From the NCBI GenBank assembly GCA_003149555.1, contig QCWE01000001.1, positions 274,546-338,545 of the forward strand: 64,000 nt of DNA, written 5' to 3'. Below the pieces are notes generated by a model. That model ran no database searches. It was not told the DNA's origin and saw nothing but the letters and a program-made list of their open reading frames with translations. The position numbers and the translations under genes were made by a program. The DNA is from Candidatus Aquiluna sp. XM-24bin5. Lineage in GTDB: Bacteria > Actinomycetota > Actinomycetia > Actinomycetales > Microbacteriaceae. Positions 42,215 to 51,858 of the stretch are shown in pieces. Within the stretch, counting starts at the first letter, position 1; every line of letters starts with the position of its first letter.

Positions 42215-42526
42215 TTAGTCTTCGTATTCGACGAAGATCTCGTCGTTCTCGATCAATACTTCGTAGGTCGATACCGGCTCGTAGGCGGGCAGCGAGAGGG
42301 GCCTCCCCGTTTCGAGGTCGAACTTTGCTCCGTGGGCCCAGCACTCAATGGTCTTGTCATCGACAAAGCCCTCGCTCAGCGAAATCTCACCGTGAGAGCA
42401 CTTGTCATCCAGTGCCTTGACGTCTCCAGATGGAGTGCGAACAATTGCAAGGGCGTGGTCGCCAATCTTGACCCTAAGAGCCTTGCCAGGCTTCAGGTCG
42501 TCGAGGGCACAGATTCTTACAGCCAT
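42215..42526 (-). CDS. Rieske-type 2Fe-2S ferredoxin-like protein in the suf operon
   Basis: This small protein carries a Rieske cluster: C43 and H45 in DKCSHGEISL and C62 and H65 in ECWAHGAKFD. It has 103 residues and no signal peptide, so it is cytoplasmic. It sits between sufD and sufC, starting at the base after the sufD start region ends, as in many actinobacterial suf operons. It probably donates electrons during cluster assembly, but this is inference from location. Confidence 0.9.
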   Translation of the reverse strand: MAVRICALDDLKPGKALRVKIGDHALAIVRTPSGDVKALDDKCSHGEISLSEGFVDDKTIECWAHGAKFDLETGRPLSLPAYEPVSTYEVLIENDEIFVEYED

Positions 42527-43687
42527 TTACGCACCCGTCTTTTCTAGCTCGGTCTCGATAGCGGCGATGAGTCGTTCCTCGATTGACTCGATTGCGATTT
42601 TCTGGATTACCTCACTGAGGAAGCCTCGGACCACCAATTTCTTCGCCTGCTCCTCTTCAATTCCTCTAGCCATGAGGTAGAACAACTGCTCGTCGTCGAA
42701 GCGACCCGATGCACTTGCGTGCCCAGCTCCCTCGATCTTGCCGGTTTCTATCTCGAGGTTCGGTACGGAGTCAGCTCTAGCCCCATCGGTAAGTAGAAGA
42801 TTTCTATTGAGCTCATAGGTGGTGGTGCCAACCGCAGACTCGCGTATCAGCACATCTCCCACCCAAACCGTGTGGGCACCGGCACCCTGCAGGGCGCCCT
42901 TGTAGGCGACGTTGGACGTGCAGTTCTCCGCGATGTGGTCAACGTAGGGCCTGTGCTCAAAATAGTTACCACTGTTTGCAAGGTAGACCCCATACATGTT
43001 GACCTCTGCGCCTGGTGCACTGAGCGCCACGAAGGGTACGACTCTGACTACGTCGCCACCCATGGAGACCACAACGTGCTTCAGAGAGCTGTCCCTTCCA
43101 AGCTTTGAGAACTGGGTGGAAACATGCGTTGAGCCTGCCTCCCACTCCTGGAGGCTTACGAAATTCAGTTGAGAGCCGTCACCGAGGATGATCTCGACGT
43201 TTTCGCCTAGAACTCCAACGCCAACGTGGTCGAGCGCAATCGTGGCCTTGGCGTGGTTTCCCACAACCACAACCACGTGGGCGGCTTTCGCGCTGTCATC
43301 GGCCGGCGCTATTTTTACGAAAGAAGGCTCCGAACTCTCGGCCTCCTTTTCTACTTCAATTACCAGGGTCTTCGACGCGTTGGTCCAAGCTGCAGCGGAT
43401 ACTCGCTCCTCTGGCAGGCCTGCACTACCCACGAGTGGATCAGTTGAGTCAACCCAGCGCATTGAAGTTCCCGGGGCAAGCTCTGCGGTTACTTCTTTTA
43501 CAGAGAGCTCCCCCATGACAGCCTCATCAAGCCCGCGCAGCTTGTCCACCGGGATGTAGCGCCAGATCTCCTGGCGGTTGGTGATCTCCGGAAAATCGTT
43601 GACACTGGTTGAGCGAGGTCGCTCGCTCCTGGTCTGAATTGGAACGTTCCCGTGTGAATGGGCCTCTAGGCCATGCTGAGCTGCCAC
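42527..43687 (-). CDS. sufD: Fe-S cluster assembly protein SufD
   Basis: SufD is part of the SufBC2D scaffold. The 386 residues show the N-terminal domain with EITNRQEIWRYIPVDKLRGL, a long right-handed beta-helix core (about 90-300, with YEVNRNLLLTDGARADSVPNLEIE-type ending seen as LLLTDGARADSVPNLEI), and the conserved C-terminal HASASGRFDDEQLFYLMARGI, including the His likely used at the SufB interface. It overlaps sufB by one base and abuts the ferredoxin gene. Confidence 0.94.
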   Translation of the reverse strand: MAAQHGLEAHSHGNVPIQTRSERPRSTSVNDFPEITNRQEIWRYIPVDKLRGLDEAVMGELSVKEVTAELAPGTSMRWVDSTDPLVGSAGLPEERVSAAAWTNASKTLVIEVEKEAESSEPSFVKIAPADDSAKAAHVVVVVGNHAKATIALDHVGVGVLGENVEIILGDGSQLNFVSLQEWEAGSTHVSTQFSKLGRDSSLKHVVVSMGGDVVRVVPFVALSAPGAEVNMYGVYLANSGNYFEHRPYVDHIAENCTSNVAYKGALQGAGAHTVWVGDVLIRESAVGTTTYELNRNLLLTDGARADSVPNLEIETGKIEGAGHASASGRFDDEQLFYLMARGIEEEQAKKLVVRGFLSEVIQKIAIESIEERLIAAIETELEKTGA

Positions 43688-45105
43688 TATCCAACGGCCC
43701 CTTCCATCTGCATCTCGATAAGTTTGTTTAGCTCCAATGCATACTCCATAGGGAGCTCCTTTGCGATTGGCTCAATGAAGCCGCGGACGATCATTGCCAT
43801 AGCCTCGTCCTCTTCGATACCCCTCGACTGGAGGTAGAAAAGCTGCTCTGCGCTGATCTGTGAGACGGTAGCCTCGTGCCCCATTGCCACGTCATCCTCG
43901 CGGATGTCATTTGCGGGGTAGGTGTCGGACCTTGAGATCGTGTCGACCAAAAGAGCATCGCAACGAACCGTGTTGGCAGAGTGGTGAGCTCCAGGATTGA
44001 CCCTGATTTCGCCTCTGTAGGAAGTTCGTCCGCCACCGCGTGCGATGGACTTCGAAACGATTGAACTGGTGGTGTGGGGAGCAAGGTGAATCATCTTGGC
44101 TCCGGCATCCTGGTGTTGACCCTCACCCGCAAAAGCAACCGAGAGCGTCTCCCCGCGAGCGTGCTCACCGGCAAGAATTACCGATGGGTATTTCATGGTG
44201 ACCTTTGAACCGATGTTTCCATCGATCCACTCCATGGTTGCGCCCTCGTGAGCGATAGCGCGCTTGGTTACAAGGTTGTAGACGTTATTTGACCAGTTTT
44301 GAATCGTGGTGTAGCGAACGCGAGCGTTCTTTTTGACGATGATCTCCACTACCGCGCTGTGTAGTGAGTCAGACTGGTAGATCGGTGCGGTGCAGCCCTC
44401 AATGTAGTGAACATAGGATCCCTCATCTGCGATGATGAGCGTCCTCTCGAACTGCCCCATGTTCTCGGTGTTGATTCTGAAGTAGGCCTGTAGCGGGATC
44501 TCGACCTCAACTCCCTTTGGCACGTATACGAACGAGCCACCTGACCAAACTGCCGTGTTCAGGGCCGCAAACTTATTGTCTCCCGCGGGGATCACGGTGC
44601 CGAAGTACTCCTCGAAGATCTCGGGGTGCTCCTTGAGAGCGGTGTCGGTGTCCAAGAAGATGACGCCCTGCTCTTCCAGGTCCTCGCGGATCTGGTGGTA
44701 GACGACCTCCGACTCGTACTGAGCCGCAACACCAGCGACGAGTCGCTGACGCTCGGCCTCTGGGATACCTAGACGCTCGTAGGTGTTGCGAATGTCCTCA
44801 GGGAGGTCCTCCCAGGTCTGAGCCTGGCGCTCAGTGGACCGAACGAAGTACTTGATGTTGTCAAAATCAATCCCGCTAAGGTCAGATCCCCAGGCTGGCA
44901 TCGGCTTTTTGCCGAAGAAGTCATAGCCCTTCAGCCTGCGTTCCAGCATCCATGCTGGCTCTTCCTTGCGGGCAGAGATGTCACGCACCACCTCTTCATT
45001 GATACCCCGCTTGGCTGAGGCTCCGGCACTGTCCGAGTCGGACCATCCGAACTCGTAGTTACCCAGATCGTCGAGCTCTGGCCGATCGATGATTTTTTCT
45101 GACAT
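43687..45105 (-). CDS. sufB: Fe-S cluster assembly protein SufB
   Basis: SufB is the main scaffold of the Suf system. The 472 residues contain the family stretches [48 protein letters not shown] with the persulfide-accepting Cys, and the C-terminal [27 protein letters not shown] lies 4 nt before the ATG. It is the first gene of the operon; no sufR-type repressor gene precedes it and sufS/sufU are not in the window. Confidence 0.96.
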   Translation of the reverse strand: MSEKIIDRPELDDLGNYEFGWSDSDSAGASAKRGINEEVVRDISARKEEPAWMLERRLKGYDFFGKKPMPAWGSDLSGIDFDNIKYFVRSTERQAQTWEDLPEDIRNTYERLGIPEAERQRLVAGVAAQYESEVVYHQIREDLEEQGVIFLDTDTALKEHPEIFEEYFGTVIPAGDNKFAALNTAVWSGGSFVYVPKGVEVEIPLQAYFRINTENMGQFERTLIIADEGSYVHYIEGCTAPIYQSDSLHSAVVEIIVKKNARVRYTTIQNWSNNVYNLVTKRAIAHEGATMEWIDGNIGSKVTMKYPSVILAGEHARGETLSVAFAGEGQHQDAGAKMIHLAPHTTSSIVSKSIARGGGRTSYRGEIRVNPGAHHSANTVRCDALLVDTISRSDTYPANDIREDDVAMGHEATVSQISAEQLFYLQSRGIEEDEAMAMIVRGFIEPIAKELPMEYALELNKLIEMQMEGAVG

Positions 45106-45150
45106 TTAGCCTCCTGGCGTCCAATCAATACAACTCGCGTGGTGCCCAGC

Positions 45151-45162
45151 TATTCCGGAATA
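45151..45162. repeat. 12-bp palindrome upstream of sufB
   Basis: TATTCCGGAATA is a perfect palindrome about 46 nt upstream of the sufB start and about 81 nt from ctaA. It would overlap the -35 region if TATTGA (45130-45125, minus strand) is the sufB -10. It could be an operator; no regulator gene is adjacent. Confidence 0.4.
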
Positions 45163-45222
45163 AAGCAGAGAGATGGGCGGGTTTTGAGTGAGGTAATAGG
45201 CTAAAACAGTTAGCTTTCAAAA

Positions 45223-45241
45223 ACTAGTAAGGCATACCTAA
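45223..45241. promoter_or_regulatory. Weak iron-box-like sequence next to ctaA
   Basis: The 19-mer ending in ACCTAA matches about 12 of 19 positions of the DtxR/IdeR iron-box consensus, nearly all in its right half. It lies directly upstream of the ctaA start codon. A chance match cannot be excluded. Confidence 0.2.
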
Positions 45242-45242
45242 G

Positions 45243-46334
45243 TTGACCTCAATTCTGACCCCGGTGAGAAACCTCTGGCTTGAGCGTCTTACTTCGCCTG
45301 CTCGGCTAAGGCTGTATGTCTGGCTCTCCCTAGCTACCCAGATTCTCATCGTGGTGACCGGCGGTTTGGTGCGGCTTACCGGCTCAGGTTTGGGCTGCCC
45401 CACCTGGCCTAAGTGCACAGACGAGTCCCTGGTGAGCACATCGGAGATGGGCATTCACGGGGTAATCGAGTTTGGTAATCGGCTCCTGACTTTTGTGTTG
45501 CTTGTGGTAGCTCTACTAACTTTTGCGACAATCATCCGCAGGCTTGCTGATAGGGCCCTGCTACTGAGAATCGTCTATGCCTTTTTTGGCTTCGTGGCTC
45601 TGTTCGTTGTTGGACTGGCCCTTGCGGTCTCGTCCATAGACACCTTGTCACTGTCTGTTCTCGCAGCGGCAGCTATTGGAGCCCTTGCAACTGCTGGAGG
45701 GTTTGCCGTTTTAGCCAGGCGGAAAGACCCGCGGGGTCTCGTGCTTCCGAGTTTTGGTCTTGGTTTTGGCATCATCTTGCAGGCAGTAGTTGGTGGCATA
45801 ACGGTGCTAACTGAGCTCAACAGCTGGATAGTTGGCCTGCACTTCTTGATTTCCTCTGTCTTGATTGCTCTTGCATCGTTACTGGTTTTCCGAGCGCTTC
45901 CCAAGGGTTCTCAGGTCGTAAGCGGCGCATCAAAGGCGCTTGCAATCCCCACCGCTCTAGCGGGTGCAGTCTCGATAGTGGTTGGCGTGCTCGTCACAGG
46001 AGCGGGACCGCACGCAGGCGACGCGCTAACCCCAAGAAACGGCCTAGATCTCGAGGTCTGGCAGCACTACCACAGCTACCCCGGCTACCTCATGCTCGGG
46101 CTGATTGCACTGCAGGTCTTCTTCCAGAGCAGAGGTGCGGGCTTTTTTATGTCGAATCTTGCGACAAGGACCCTCACGCTCTTGTTAACTGCCTCAATCG
46201 CTCAGGCGCTGATTGGTGTGGCGCAGGCAAGGCTGGGAGTCCCGGAGTTTTTGGTAGCGCTGCACATGCTTGGCGCCGCGGTACTTTGCTCGCTGCTTAC
46301 CTTCCAGTTCTTGGTGCTAGCGAGAAGAGCTTGA
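45243..46334 (+). CDS. ctaA: Heme A synthase (CtaA/COX15)
   Basis: CtaA oxidises the C8 methyl of heme O to the formyl group of heme A, needed by CtaD. The 363 residues have eight membrane segments in two similar halves. A conserved cysteine pair appears in GSGLGCPTWPKC (about 47-58), and heme-ligand His residues in IHGVIEFGNRLL, FLISS-preceding LHFLIS, and LEVWQHYHSYPGYLML and ALHMLGAA. The TTG start lacks a good Shine-Dalgarno, so the exact start is uncertain. It is divergent from sufB. Confidence 0.93.
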   Translation: MTSILTPVRNLWLERLTSPARLRLYVWLSLATQILIVVTGGLVRLTGSGLGCPTWPKCTDESLVSTSEMGIHGVIEFGNRLLTFVLLVVALLTFATIIRRLADRALLLRIVYAFFGFVALFVVGLALAVSSIDTLSLSVLAAAAIGALATAGGFAVLARRKDPRGLVLPSFGLGFGIILQAVVGGITVLTELNSWIVGLHFLISSVLIALASLLVFRALPKGSQVVSGASKALAIPTALAGAVSIVVGVLVTGAGPHAGDALTPRNGLDLEVWQHYHSYPGYLMLGLIALQVFFQSRGAGFFMSNLATRTLTLLLTASIAQALIGVAQARLGVPEFLVALHMLGAAVLCSLLTFQFLVLARRA

Positions 46335-47674
46335 AGTCCCTGTTCTGGTTCCGCCGAGATAGGCGCATCCAAGACAACCTTGCTCTAAAAGAGGCCGCTG
46401 AGGCCTCAGCTGAGCTGCACACTCTATTTGTTTTCCCTCGCTGGATGCATCAGCGATCCTTGCTGAGACAGCACAGTATCTTGGAGTCCGCCAAGGCCCT
46501 AGGTGACTCATTACCAGGGGGTCTTTCGGTGGCACAGGGCAATCCTGCACAGGCAATTGCCCAGTACTGCCGGAAACACGGCATCGAAAAGGTCTTTGCA
46601 ACCAGGAGCTTTGACACCGAAGGCATAGCCATCCAGGAAGAGGTCCAGCTTGAGCTGAGCGAACTGGGAGTCGCACTTGAGCTGGTTGACAGTTATTACA
46701 CAATTGAGCCTGGAACTGTCAGGAAAGACGACGGCTCTCCCCTGAAGGTGTATACGCCCTTCTACAAACGCTGGGCGCTTCATGGCTGGCCTGAGCCCGT
46801 CCTGGTAGATGTTGCAGCTGTGAACTGGGCACCTGCACTGCAAACTGACTGGCCAGCAATGAGTGCACCCCCACCTTTCAAGGTGAAGGCAGGAGAGCTG
46901 CAGGCTCTTCAGACCCTAGAGAGGTTTCTTGAGAAGGTCTCCCAGTATCACGAACAGCGCAACCGCACTGACTTATCTGGGACGTCTCACCTCTCTCACG
47001 CACTTGCACACGGAGAGATTCATCCGAGAACCATTTTGGCAAGGCTTGGGCACAGTGAGGGCGAAGAGGTATTCCGCAAAGAGATTGCTTGGAGAGAGTT
47101 CTACGCCGACGTGTTGTATCACAATCCCCATACTCTCCACGAATACCTAGAGCCACGCTTTGGAAGCATGCGCTATGACGACCCCGAGGAGCACGCACAG
47201 AAGCTAGAAGCTTGGAAGCAGGGCAAGACGGGCTATCCGATTGTCGATGCGGCGATGCGGCAGCTCGTGCAGACCGGGTGGATGCACAATCGCGCCCGAA
47301 TGATTGTTGCGAGCTTTCTCGTGAAAGACCTGCATTTTGAATGGCAGGTCGGCGCTCGCTATTTCGAGGAGCACCTGACCGATCACGATCCGGCCTCAAA
47401 TGCCCATGGCTGGCAGTGGACGGCAGGCTGCGGAACGGACGCCTCGCCCTATTACCGAGTTTTCAACCCGGTCCTACAGGGTGAGAAGTTTGATCCCACG
47501 GGCGACTATGTTCGCAGGTATGTCCCCGAACTCGGTCACATACCTTCAGGAAAGGTCCACCAACCCTGGTTATTGGTAGACGGCTTGGCTCATGGCTATC
47601 CAGCTCCAATCGTTGACCATGCTCAAGAGCGAGACGAGTCACTTGCTCGCCTGGAGGAAATCAAAGTTCGCTAG
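46331..47674 (+). CDS. phr: Deoxyribodipyrimidine photolyase
   Basis: The enzyme repairs UV-induced cyclobutane pyrimidine dimers with blue light and FAD. From the TTG at 46331, which overlaps the ctaA stop as TTGA, it has 447 residues. The antenna domain begins [16 protein letters not shown]; the FAD domain shows [51 protein letters not shown] and [19 protein letters not shown]. All core FAD contacts seem present. It is translationally coupled to heme A synthase, which is unusual company. Confidence 0.94.
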   Translation: MKSLFWFRRDRRIQDNLALKEAAEASAELHTLFVFPRWMHQRSLLRQHSILESAKALGDSLPGGLSVAQGNPAQAIAQYCRKHGIEKVFATRSFDTEGIAIQEEVQLELSELGVALELVDSYYTIEPGTVRKDDGSPLKVYTPFYKRWALHGWPEPVLVDVAAVNWAPALQTDWPAMSAPPPFKVKAGELQALQTLERFLEKVSQYHEQRNRTDLSGTSHLSHALAHGEIHPRTILARLGHSEGEEVFRKEIAWREFYADVLYHNPHTLHEYLEPRFGSMRYDDPEEHAQKLEAWKQGKTGYPIVDAAMRQLVQTGWMHNRARMIVASFLVKDLHFEWQVGARYFEEHLTDHDPASNAHGWQWTAGCGTDASPYYRVFNPVLQGEKFDPTGDYVRRYVPELGHIPSGKVHQPWLLVDGLAHGYPAPIVDHAQERDESLARLEEIKVR

Positions 47675-48576
47675 ATGTAGATCAGCGGATCAATTGCGAC
47701 TGCGATAAACAGCACAGTTAGTTGCGTGATAGAGCTGTGGAAGAGCCTCATTGGGTTTGCCGGTATTGCGGTCTTCGCCTCTCGATAGAGCAGGTGCGAC
47801 TCGATGACAAACCAAAGACCAGAGGCAAGAGCGACCACGGTGTAAATCAGCCCCATCTGAGCGACGGGGATCAATAACAGCGAGGCCGCTAGGTAGGCCC
47901 AGGCATAAAGAATGATTTGCCGTGCTACAACCTGATTCTTGGCGACAACAGGAAGCATCGGTACTCCGGCACTCTTGTAATCCTCCAGATACCGCATGGA
48001 CAGTGGCCAATAGTGCGGAGGGGTCCAGAGGAAAACAATCAGGAACAGCACGAGGGCACTTAGCGAAACCTCACCCGTGACGCTCGCCCAGCCAATCAGG
48101 GCAGGCATTGCCCCAGCAGCACCGCCCCAGACAATGTTTTGAGGGGTTCGCCTCTTGAGTCCCAGGGTGTAGACGAAGACGTAGAAGAGGATTGCAGAGA
48201 GGCTCAACAGAGCCGAGAGCGGATTAATTAGTACTGCAAACCAGATGACCGAGATTGCGCCAATAACCCAGGCAAAAACCAGCGCCTCGGTTTTCGTTAG
48301 CTCCCCGGTAACGAGTGGCCGGTTCTTGGTTCGCCCCATGACTTTGTCAATGTCTGCGTCTATGTAGCAGTTGAAGGCGTTTGCACTCCCCGCACTTAGC
48401 GCTCCCCCAAAAAGGACCGCTAAAACGAGCCACAGATTCGGCAGTCCACGCTCAGCAAGAATCATGGTCGGCACAGTTGCTATCAATAGCAGCTCAATAA
48501 CCCTTGGCTTGGTCAAAGCAAGGTAAGCCGCGAGCTTGCGCGCGAGCGAAATTGAAGTGCTTGTGGGAGCTGACAT
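47671..48576 (-). CDS. ctaB: Protoheme IX farnesyltransferase (heme O synthase)
   Basis: CtaB converts heme B to heme O, the substrate of CtaA. I use the ATG at 48576 (301 residues), 7 nt after TAGACT; the longer open frame would cross the promoter. The protein has about nine membrane segments. Prenyltransferase motifs are [20 protein letters not shown] (N-x3-D-x3-D, about 70-89) and the later [15 protein letters not shown]. The stop shares CTAG with photolyase. It faces ctaA with phr between, closing the heme A pathway. Confidence 0.95.
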   Translation of the reverse strand: MSAPTSTSISLARKLAAYLALTKPRVIELLLIATVPTMILAERGLPNLWLVLAVLFGGALSAGSANAFNCYIDADIDKVMGRTKNRPLVTGELTKTEALVFAWVIGAISVIWFAVLINPLSALLSLSAILFYVFVYTLGLKRRTPQNIVWGGAAGAMPALIGWASVTGEVSLSALVLFLIVFLWTPPHYWPLSMRYLEDYKSAGVPMLPVVAKNQVVARQIILYAWAYLAASLLLIPVAQMGLIYTVVALASGLWFVIESHLLYREAKTAIPANPMRLFHSSITQLTVLFIAVAIDPLIYI

Positions 48577-48589
48577 TTGTTCTAGTCTA
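48577..48589 (-). promoter_or_regulatory. Leaderless promoter of ctaB
   Basis: TAGACT (48589-48584 on the minus strand), AGAACAA, then the ATG at 48576. Confidence 0.6.
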
Positions 48590-48703
48590 CGTTGTCCGAA
48601 GGGTCCTGATTGGCTCAGGGTATAGACTTCAAGGCACATCCAAGGCAAAGTCGCCTCACCTCCGCCATAGGGTTTCTAGCCCTTCAAAGACGGGAAATTC
48701 ATA

Positions 48704-50770
48704 TTGCTTCAGTGGAACGAAATTGACGAACTTGCAGTCAAGACCGCAAAGGTTTTAGCGGCCGATGCCGTTGAGAAAGTTGGTAACGGTCACCCTGGCA
48801 CTGCCATTAGCTTGGCCCCAGCTGCCTACCTGCTTTTTCAGAAGGTAATGAGACATGATCCAGCTGATGATCGCTGGATCGGCCGCGATCGCTTCATTCT
48901 CTCTGCAGGACACTCATCGCTAACGCTCTACAACCAGCTCTTTCTGGGAGGTTTTGGTCTGGAAAAGAGCGACATTGAGTCGCTGAGGACATGGGGTTCG
49001 AAGACTCCTGGTCACCCCGAGTACGGACACACCAAGGGTGTCGAGATCACAACTGGCCCACTCGGTCAGGGACTTGCCTCGGCTACGGGCTTTGCGATGT
49101 CGACAAGATTCGAACGTGAGCTGTTCGACCCGAGCTCGAAGCCCGGAGAGTCGGTCTTCGATCATTTTGTTTACGTAATCGCCGGCGACGGCGACATGAT
49201 GGAGGGTGTCAGCGGTGAGGCTGGCTCGCTTGCTGGTCACCTTGGACTAGGCAACCTAATTGCCATCTACGACGCAAACCAGATTTCCATTGAGGACGAC
49301 ACCAACATCTCCTTCACCGAAGACGTTGCGGCTCGTTATCGCTCCTACGGCTGGGAGACCATGGAGGTCAGCTTCCGCGGGAATGAGTACAAAGAAGACG
49401 TCCAAGCCCTTTACGAGGCAATTCAGGCAGCAAAAAAGAACACCGAGCAGCCAACACTTATTACCCTCCGCACGATAATCGGGTGGCCATCCCCCAGTAA
49501 GCAGAACACCGGAAAAATCCACGGTTCGAAACTCGGTGAGGACGAGGTCAAGGGACTAAAAGAGGCTCTTGGTTTCGACCCAGAAAAGTCTTTTGAGGTG
49601 AGCGACGAGGTTCTCGCTCACACCCGCCAGCTGGCAGACCGAGCAAAGCAGGAACGTGATGCGTGGGATCAAAAGTTTGCGGCATGGCAGAGCTCCAATC
49701 CTCAGCAGGCAGCACTACTGGAGAGGCTCTCGAGCGGCGAACTGCCCCAGGACATTGCCCAGGCGCTTCCAGTATTCGAGGCTGGCACAGAGTTGGCAAC
49801 TCGCGCGGCATCCGGGAAAGTTTTAAACGCGCTTGCCGCCAAGCTTCCAGAGCTTTGGGGTGGGTCCGCTGACCTGGCGGAGTCCAATAACACCACCATC
49901 GAGGGGGCTGGCTCCTTTGTTCCGGCCAAGTGGGATACGGCTCACTGGGAGCCCAAGAAAGCTGGTCGAATCCTCCACTTTGGCGTCAGAGAGCACGCCA
50001 TGGGATCGATTCTGAACGGCATCACCCTCTCTGGCCACACCAGGCCATTTGGTGGCACCTTCTTGGTCTTTTCCGACTACATGCGCCCCGCTGTGAGACT
50101 GGCTGCCCTGATGGGGATTGCGCCAATCTATGTTTGGACACACGACAGTGTTGCCCTTGGCGAGGATGGCCCAACTCACCAGCCAATTGAGCACCTGAGC
50201 GCACTTAGGGCAATACCAAACCTCAACATCATTCGTCCTGCGGATGCCAACGAGACTGCACATGCCTGGCTTGCTGCTCTGCGCAATAACGAAAGACCAT
50301 CTGGCCTTGTGTTAACCAGACAGAACGTTCCCGTCTTGGATCGTGAATCTGGTCAGGGATCTGCAGAGCTCACAAGCAAGGGCGGTTACATCTACCAGGA
50401 GAGCTCTCAAGATCCAGAGCTGATCCTGATTGCTACTGGCAGCGAGGTGCAGTTTGCAGTCGAGGCGAGGAAGCAGCTCGAGGCAGAAGGCATCCCAACT
50501 CGAGTGGTTTCAATGCCTTGCGTTGAATGGTTCAAGGCACAGCCCGAGAGCTACCGCGATGAGGTGCTTCCAGGTTCGGTTCGTGCGAGGGTCTCGGTTG
50601 AGGCAGGCCTCACCTCCGGCTGGAGAGAGTTCGTTGGCGACTCGGGAGTCTCTGTAGGCATTGATCATTTCGGCGCATCCGCCGATTACAAGACTCTGTA
50701 TCGAGAGTTTGGAATTACCACCGAGGCAGTCGTCGCGGCCGCAAAGAAAACCCTGGAGAAGAGCGTATGA
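48704..50770 (+). CDS. tkt: Transketolase
   Basis: Transketolase moves two-carbon units between sugar phosphates with thiamine diphosphate. The 688 residues begin [20 protein letters not shown] and include [19 protein letters not shown], the ThDP/Mg motif [19 protein letters not shown] through NQISI, and the pyrimidine-domain stretches [13 protein letters not shown] and [23 protein letters not shown] start is used. TAGGGT at 48668-48673 may be the -10, giving a short leader. It opens the tkt-tal-pgi-zwf-opcA-pgl operon. Confidence 0.96.
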   Translation: MLQWNEIDELAVKTAKVLAADAVEKVGNGHPGTAISLAPAAYLLFQKVMRHDPADDRWIGRDRFILSAGHSSLTLYNQLFLGGFGLEKSDIESLRTWGSKTPGHPEYGHTKGVEITTGPLGQGLASATGFAMSTRFERELFDPSSKPGESVFDHFVYVIAGDGDMMEGVSGEAGSLAGHLGLGNLIAIYDANQISIEDDTNISFTEDVAARYRSYGWETMEVSFRGNEYKEDVQALYEAIQAAKKNTEQPTLITLRTIIGWPSPSKQNTGKIHGSKLGEDEVKGLKEALGFDPEKSFEVSDEVLAHTRQLADRAKQERDAWDQKFAAWQSSNPQQAALLERLSSGELPQDIAQALPVFEAGTELATRAASGKVLNALAAKLPELWGGSADLAESNNTTIEGAGSFVPAKWDTAHWEPKKAGRILHFGVREHAMGSILNGITLSGHTRPFGGTFLVFSDYMRPAVRLAALMGIAPIYVWTHDSVALGEDGPTHQPIEHLSALRAIPNLNIIRPADANETAHAWLAALRNNERPSGLVLTRQNVPVLDRESGQGSAELTSKGGYIYQESSQDPELILIATGSEVQFAVEARKQLEAEGIPTRVVSMPCVEWFKAQPESYRDEVLPGSVRARVSVEAGLTSGWREFVGDSGVSVGIDHFGASADYKTLYREFGITTEAVVAAAKKTLEKSV

Positions 50771-51858
50771 ACGAAAGACTAAAAGACCTCACAGCTGCAG
50801 GGGTTTCGATCTGGCTAGATGATCTCTCGCGAGAGCGGATTGAGTCGGGAAACCTGCAGGACCTTATCGAAAACTATTCGGTACGTGGTGTCACGACTAA
50901 TCCGACGATTTTTGCCCAGGCGCTTTCATCGGACAGCTACTCGCCCGCCATCGCAGCCGAAAAGGCCGCTGGCAGTGACGCATCAAAGACAATCTTCAAT
51001 CTCACGACTGAGGATGTGGCAAATGCTTGCAGCATCTTTGAGGGTGTTTACTCAGCAACCGCTGGCGTCGATGGCAGGGTCTCTATCGAGGTCGAGCCAG
51101 GCCTAGCTCACGATGCACAAGCAACCATCGCTCAGGCAAAAGAGCTCTATGCAAAGGTCAATAGGGAAAACGTAATGATTAAGATTCCCGCGACTATTGC
51201 GGGTCTTGAGGCAATCACCGAGGTCACGGCAGCGGGCATCTCAGTGAATGTGACCCTTATCTTCTCCGTGGAGCGCTATGAGACGGTCATCGACGCCTAC
51301 ATGAGCGGACTCGAGAGAGCTATCGGGGCAGGCGTTGACGTGTCAAAGATTCACTCTGTTGCCTCGTTCTTTGTCTCTCGCGTCGACACGGAAGTCGACA
51401 AGCGACTAGAAGGCTTGGGAAGAGCTGACTTGAAATCAAAGGCAGCGCTTGCAAACGCTCGTCTGGCCTACGACCTCTACCAGGCTCAATTTGCTTCTGA
51501 GCGCTGGCAGGCGCTCTCGCAGCAGGGGGCCAGAATCCAGCGACCTCTCATGGCTTCGACCGGGGTGAAAGACCCAAACCTGCCTGACACGCTTTATGTA
51601 ACTGAACTGGTCGCTGCGGATGTAGTCAACACAATGCCAGAGAAGACAATGATGGCGACAGCAGACCACGGAGAAATCCCTGGCAACTCCATCGTCCCAA
51701 ACATTGCGGATGCCAAGCAGGTTATGCAGGATCTCGCGGATGCTGGAATCGATTTTGCCGATGTAACAGAGAGCCTCGAGAGCGAAGGCGTCCAGAAGTT
51801 CATTGACTCTTGGGATGATCTAGTTGCGACTGTGACCTCAGCTTTGGACAACGCATGA
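50767..51858 (+). CDS. tal: Transaldolase
   Basis: Transaldolase transfers a dihydroxyacetone unit between sugar phosphates in the non-oxidative pentose phosphate pathway. Its 363 residues are the longer actinobacterial form: [17 protein letters not shown] start ([12 protein letters not shown]), [13 protein letters not shown], the Schiff-base Lys in [15 protein letters not shown] (about residue 139), and the C-terminal [20 protein letters not shown]. It starts on ATGA shared with the tkt stop. Confidence 0.96.
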   Translation: MNERLKDLTAAGVSIWLDDLSRERIESGNLQDLIENYSVRGVTTNPTIFAQALSSDSYSPAIAAEKAAGSDASKTIFNLTTEDVANACSIFEGVYSATAGVDGRVSIEVEPGLAHDAQATIAQAKELYAKVNRENVMIKIPATIAGLEAITEVTAAGISVNVTLIFSVERYETVIDAYMSGLERAIGAGVDVSKIHSVASFFVSRVDTEVDKRLEGLGRADLKSKAALANARLAYDLYQAQFASERWQALSQQGARIQRPLMASTGVKDPNLPDTLYVTELVAADVVNTMPEKTMMATADHGEIPGNSIVPNIADAKQVMQDLADAGIDFADVTESLESEGVQKFIDSWDDLVATVTSALDNA

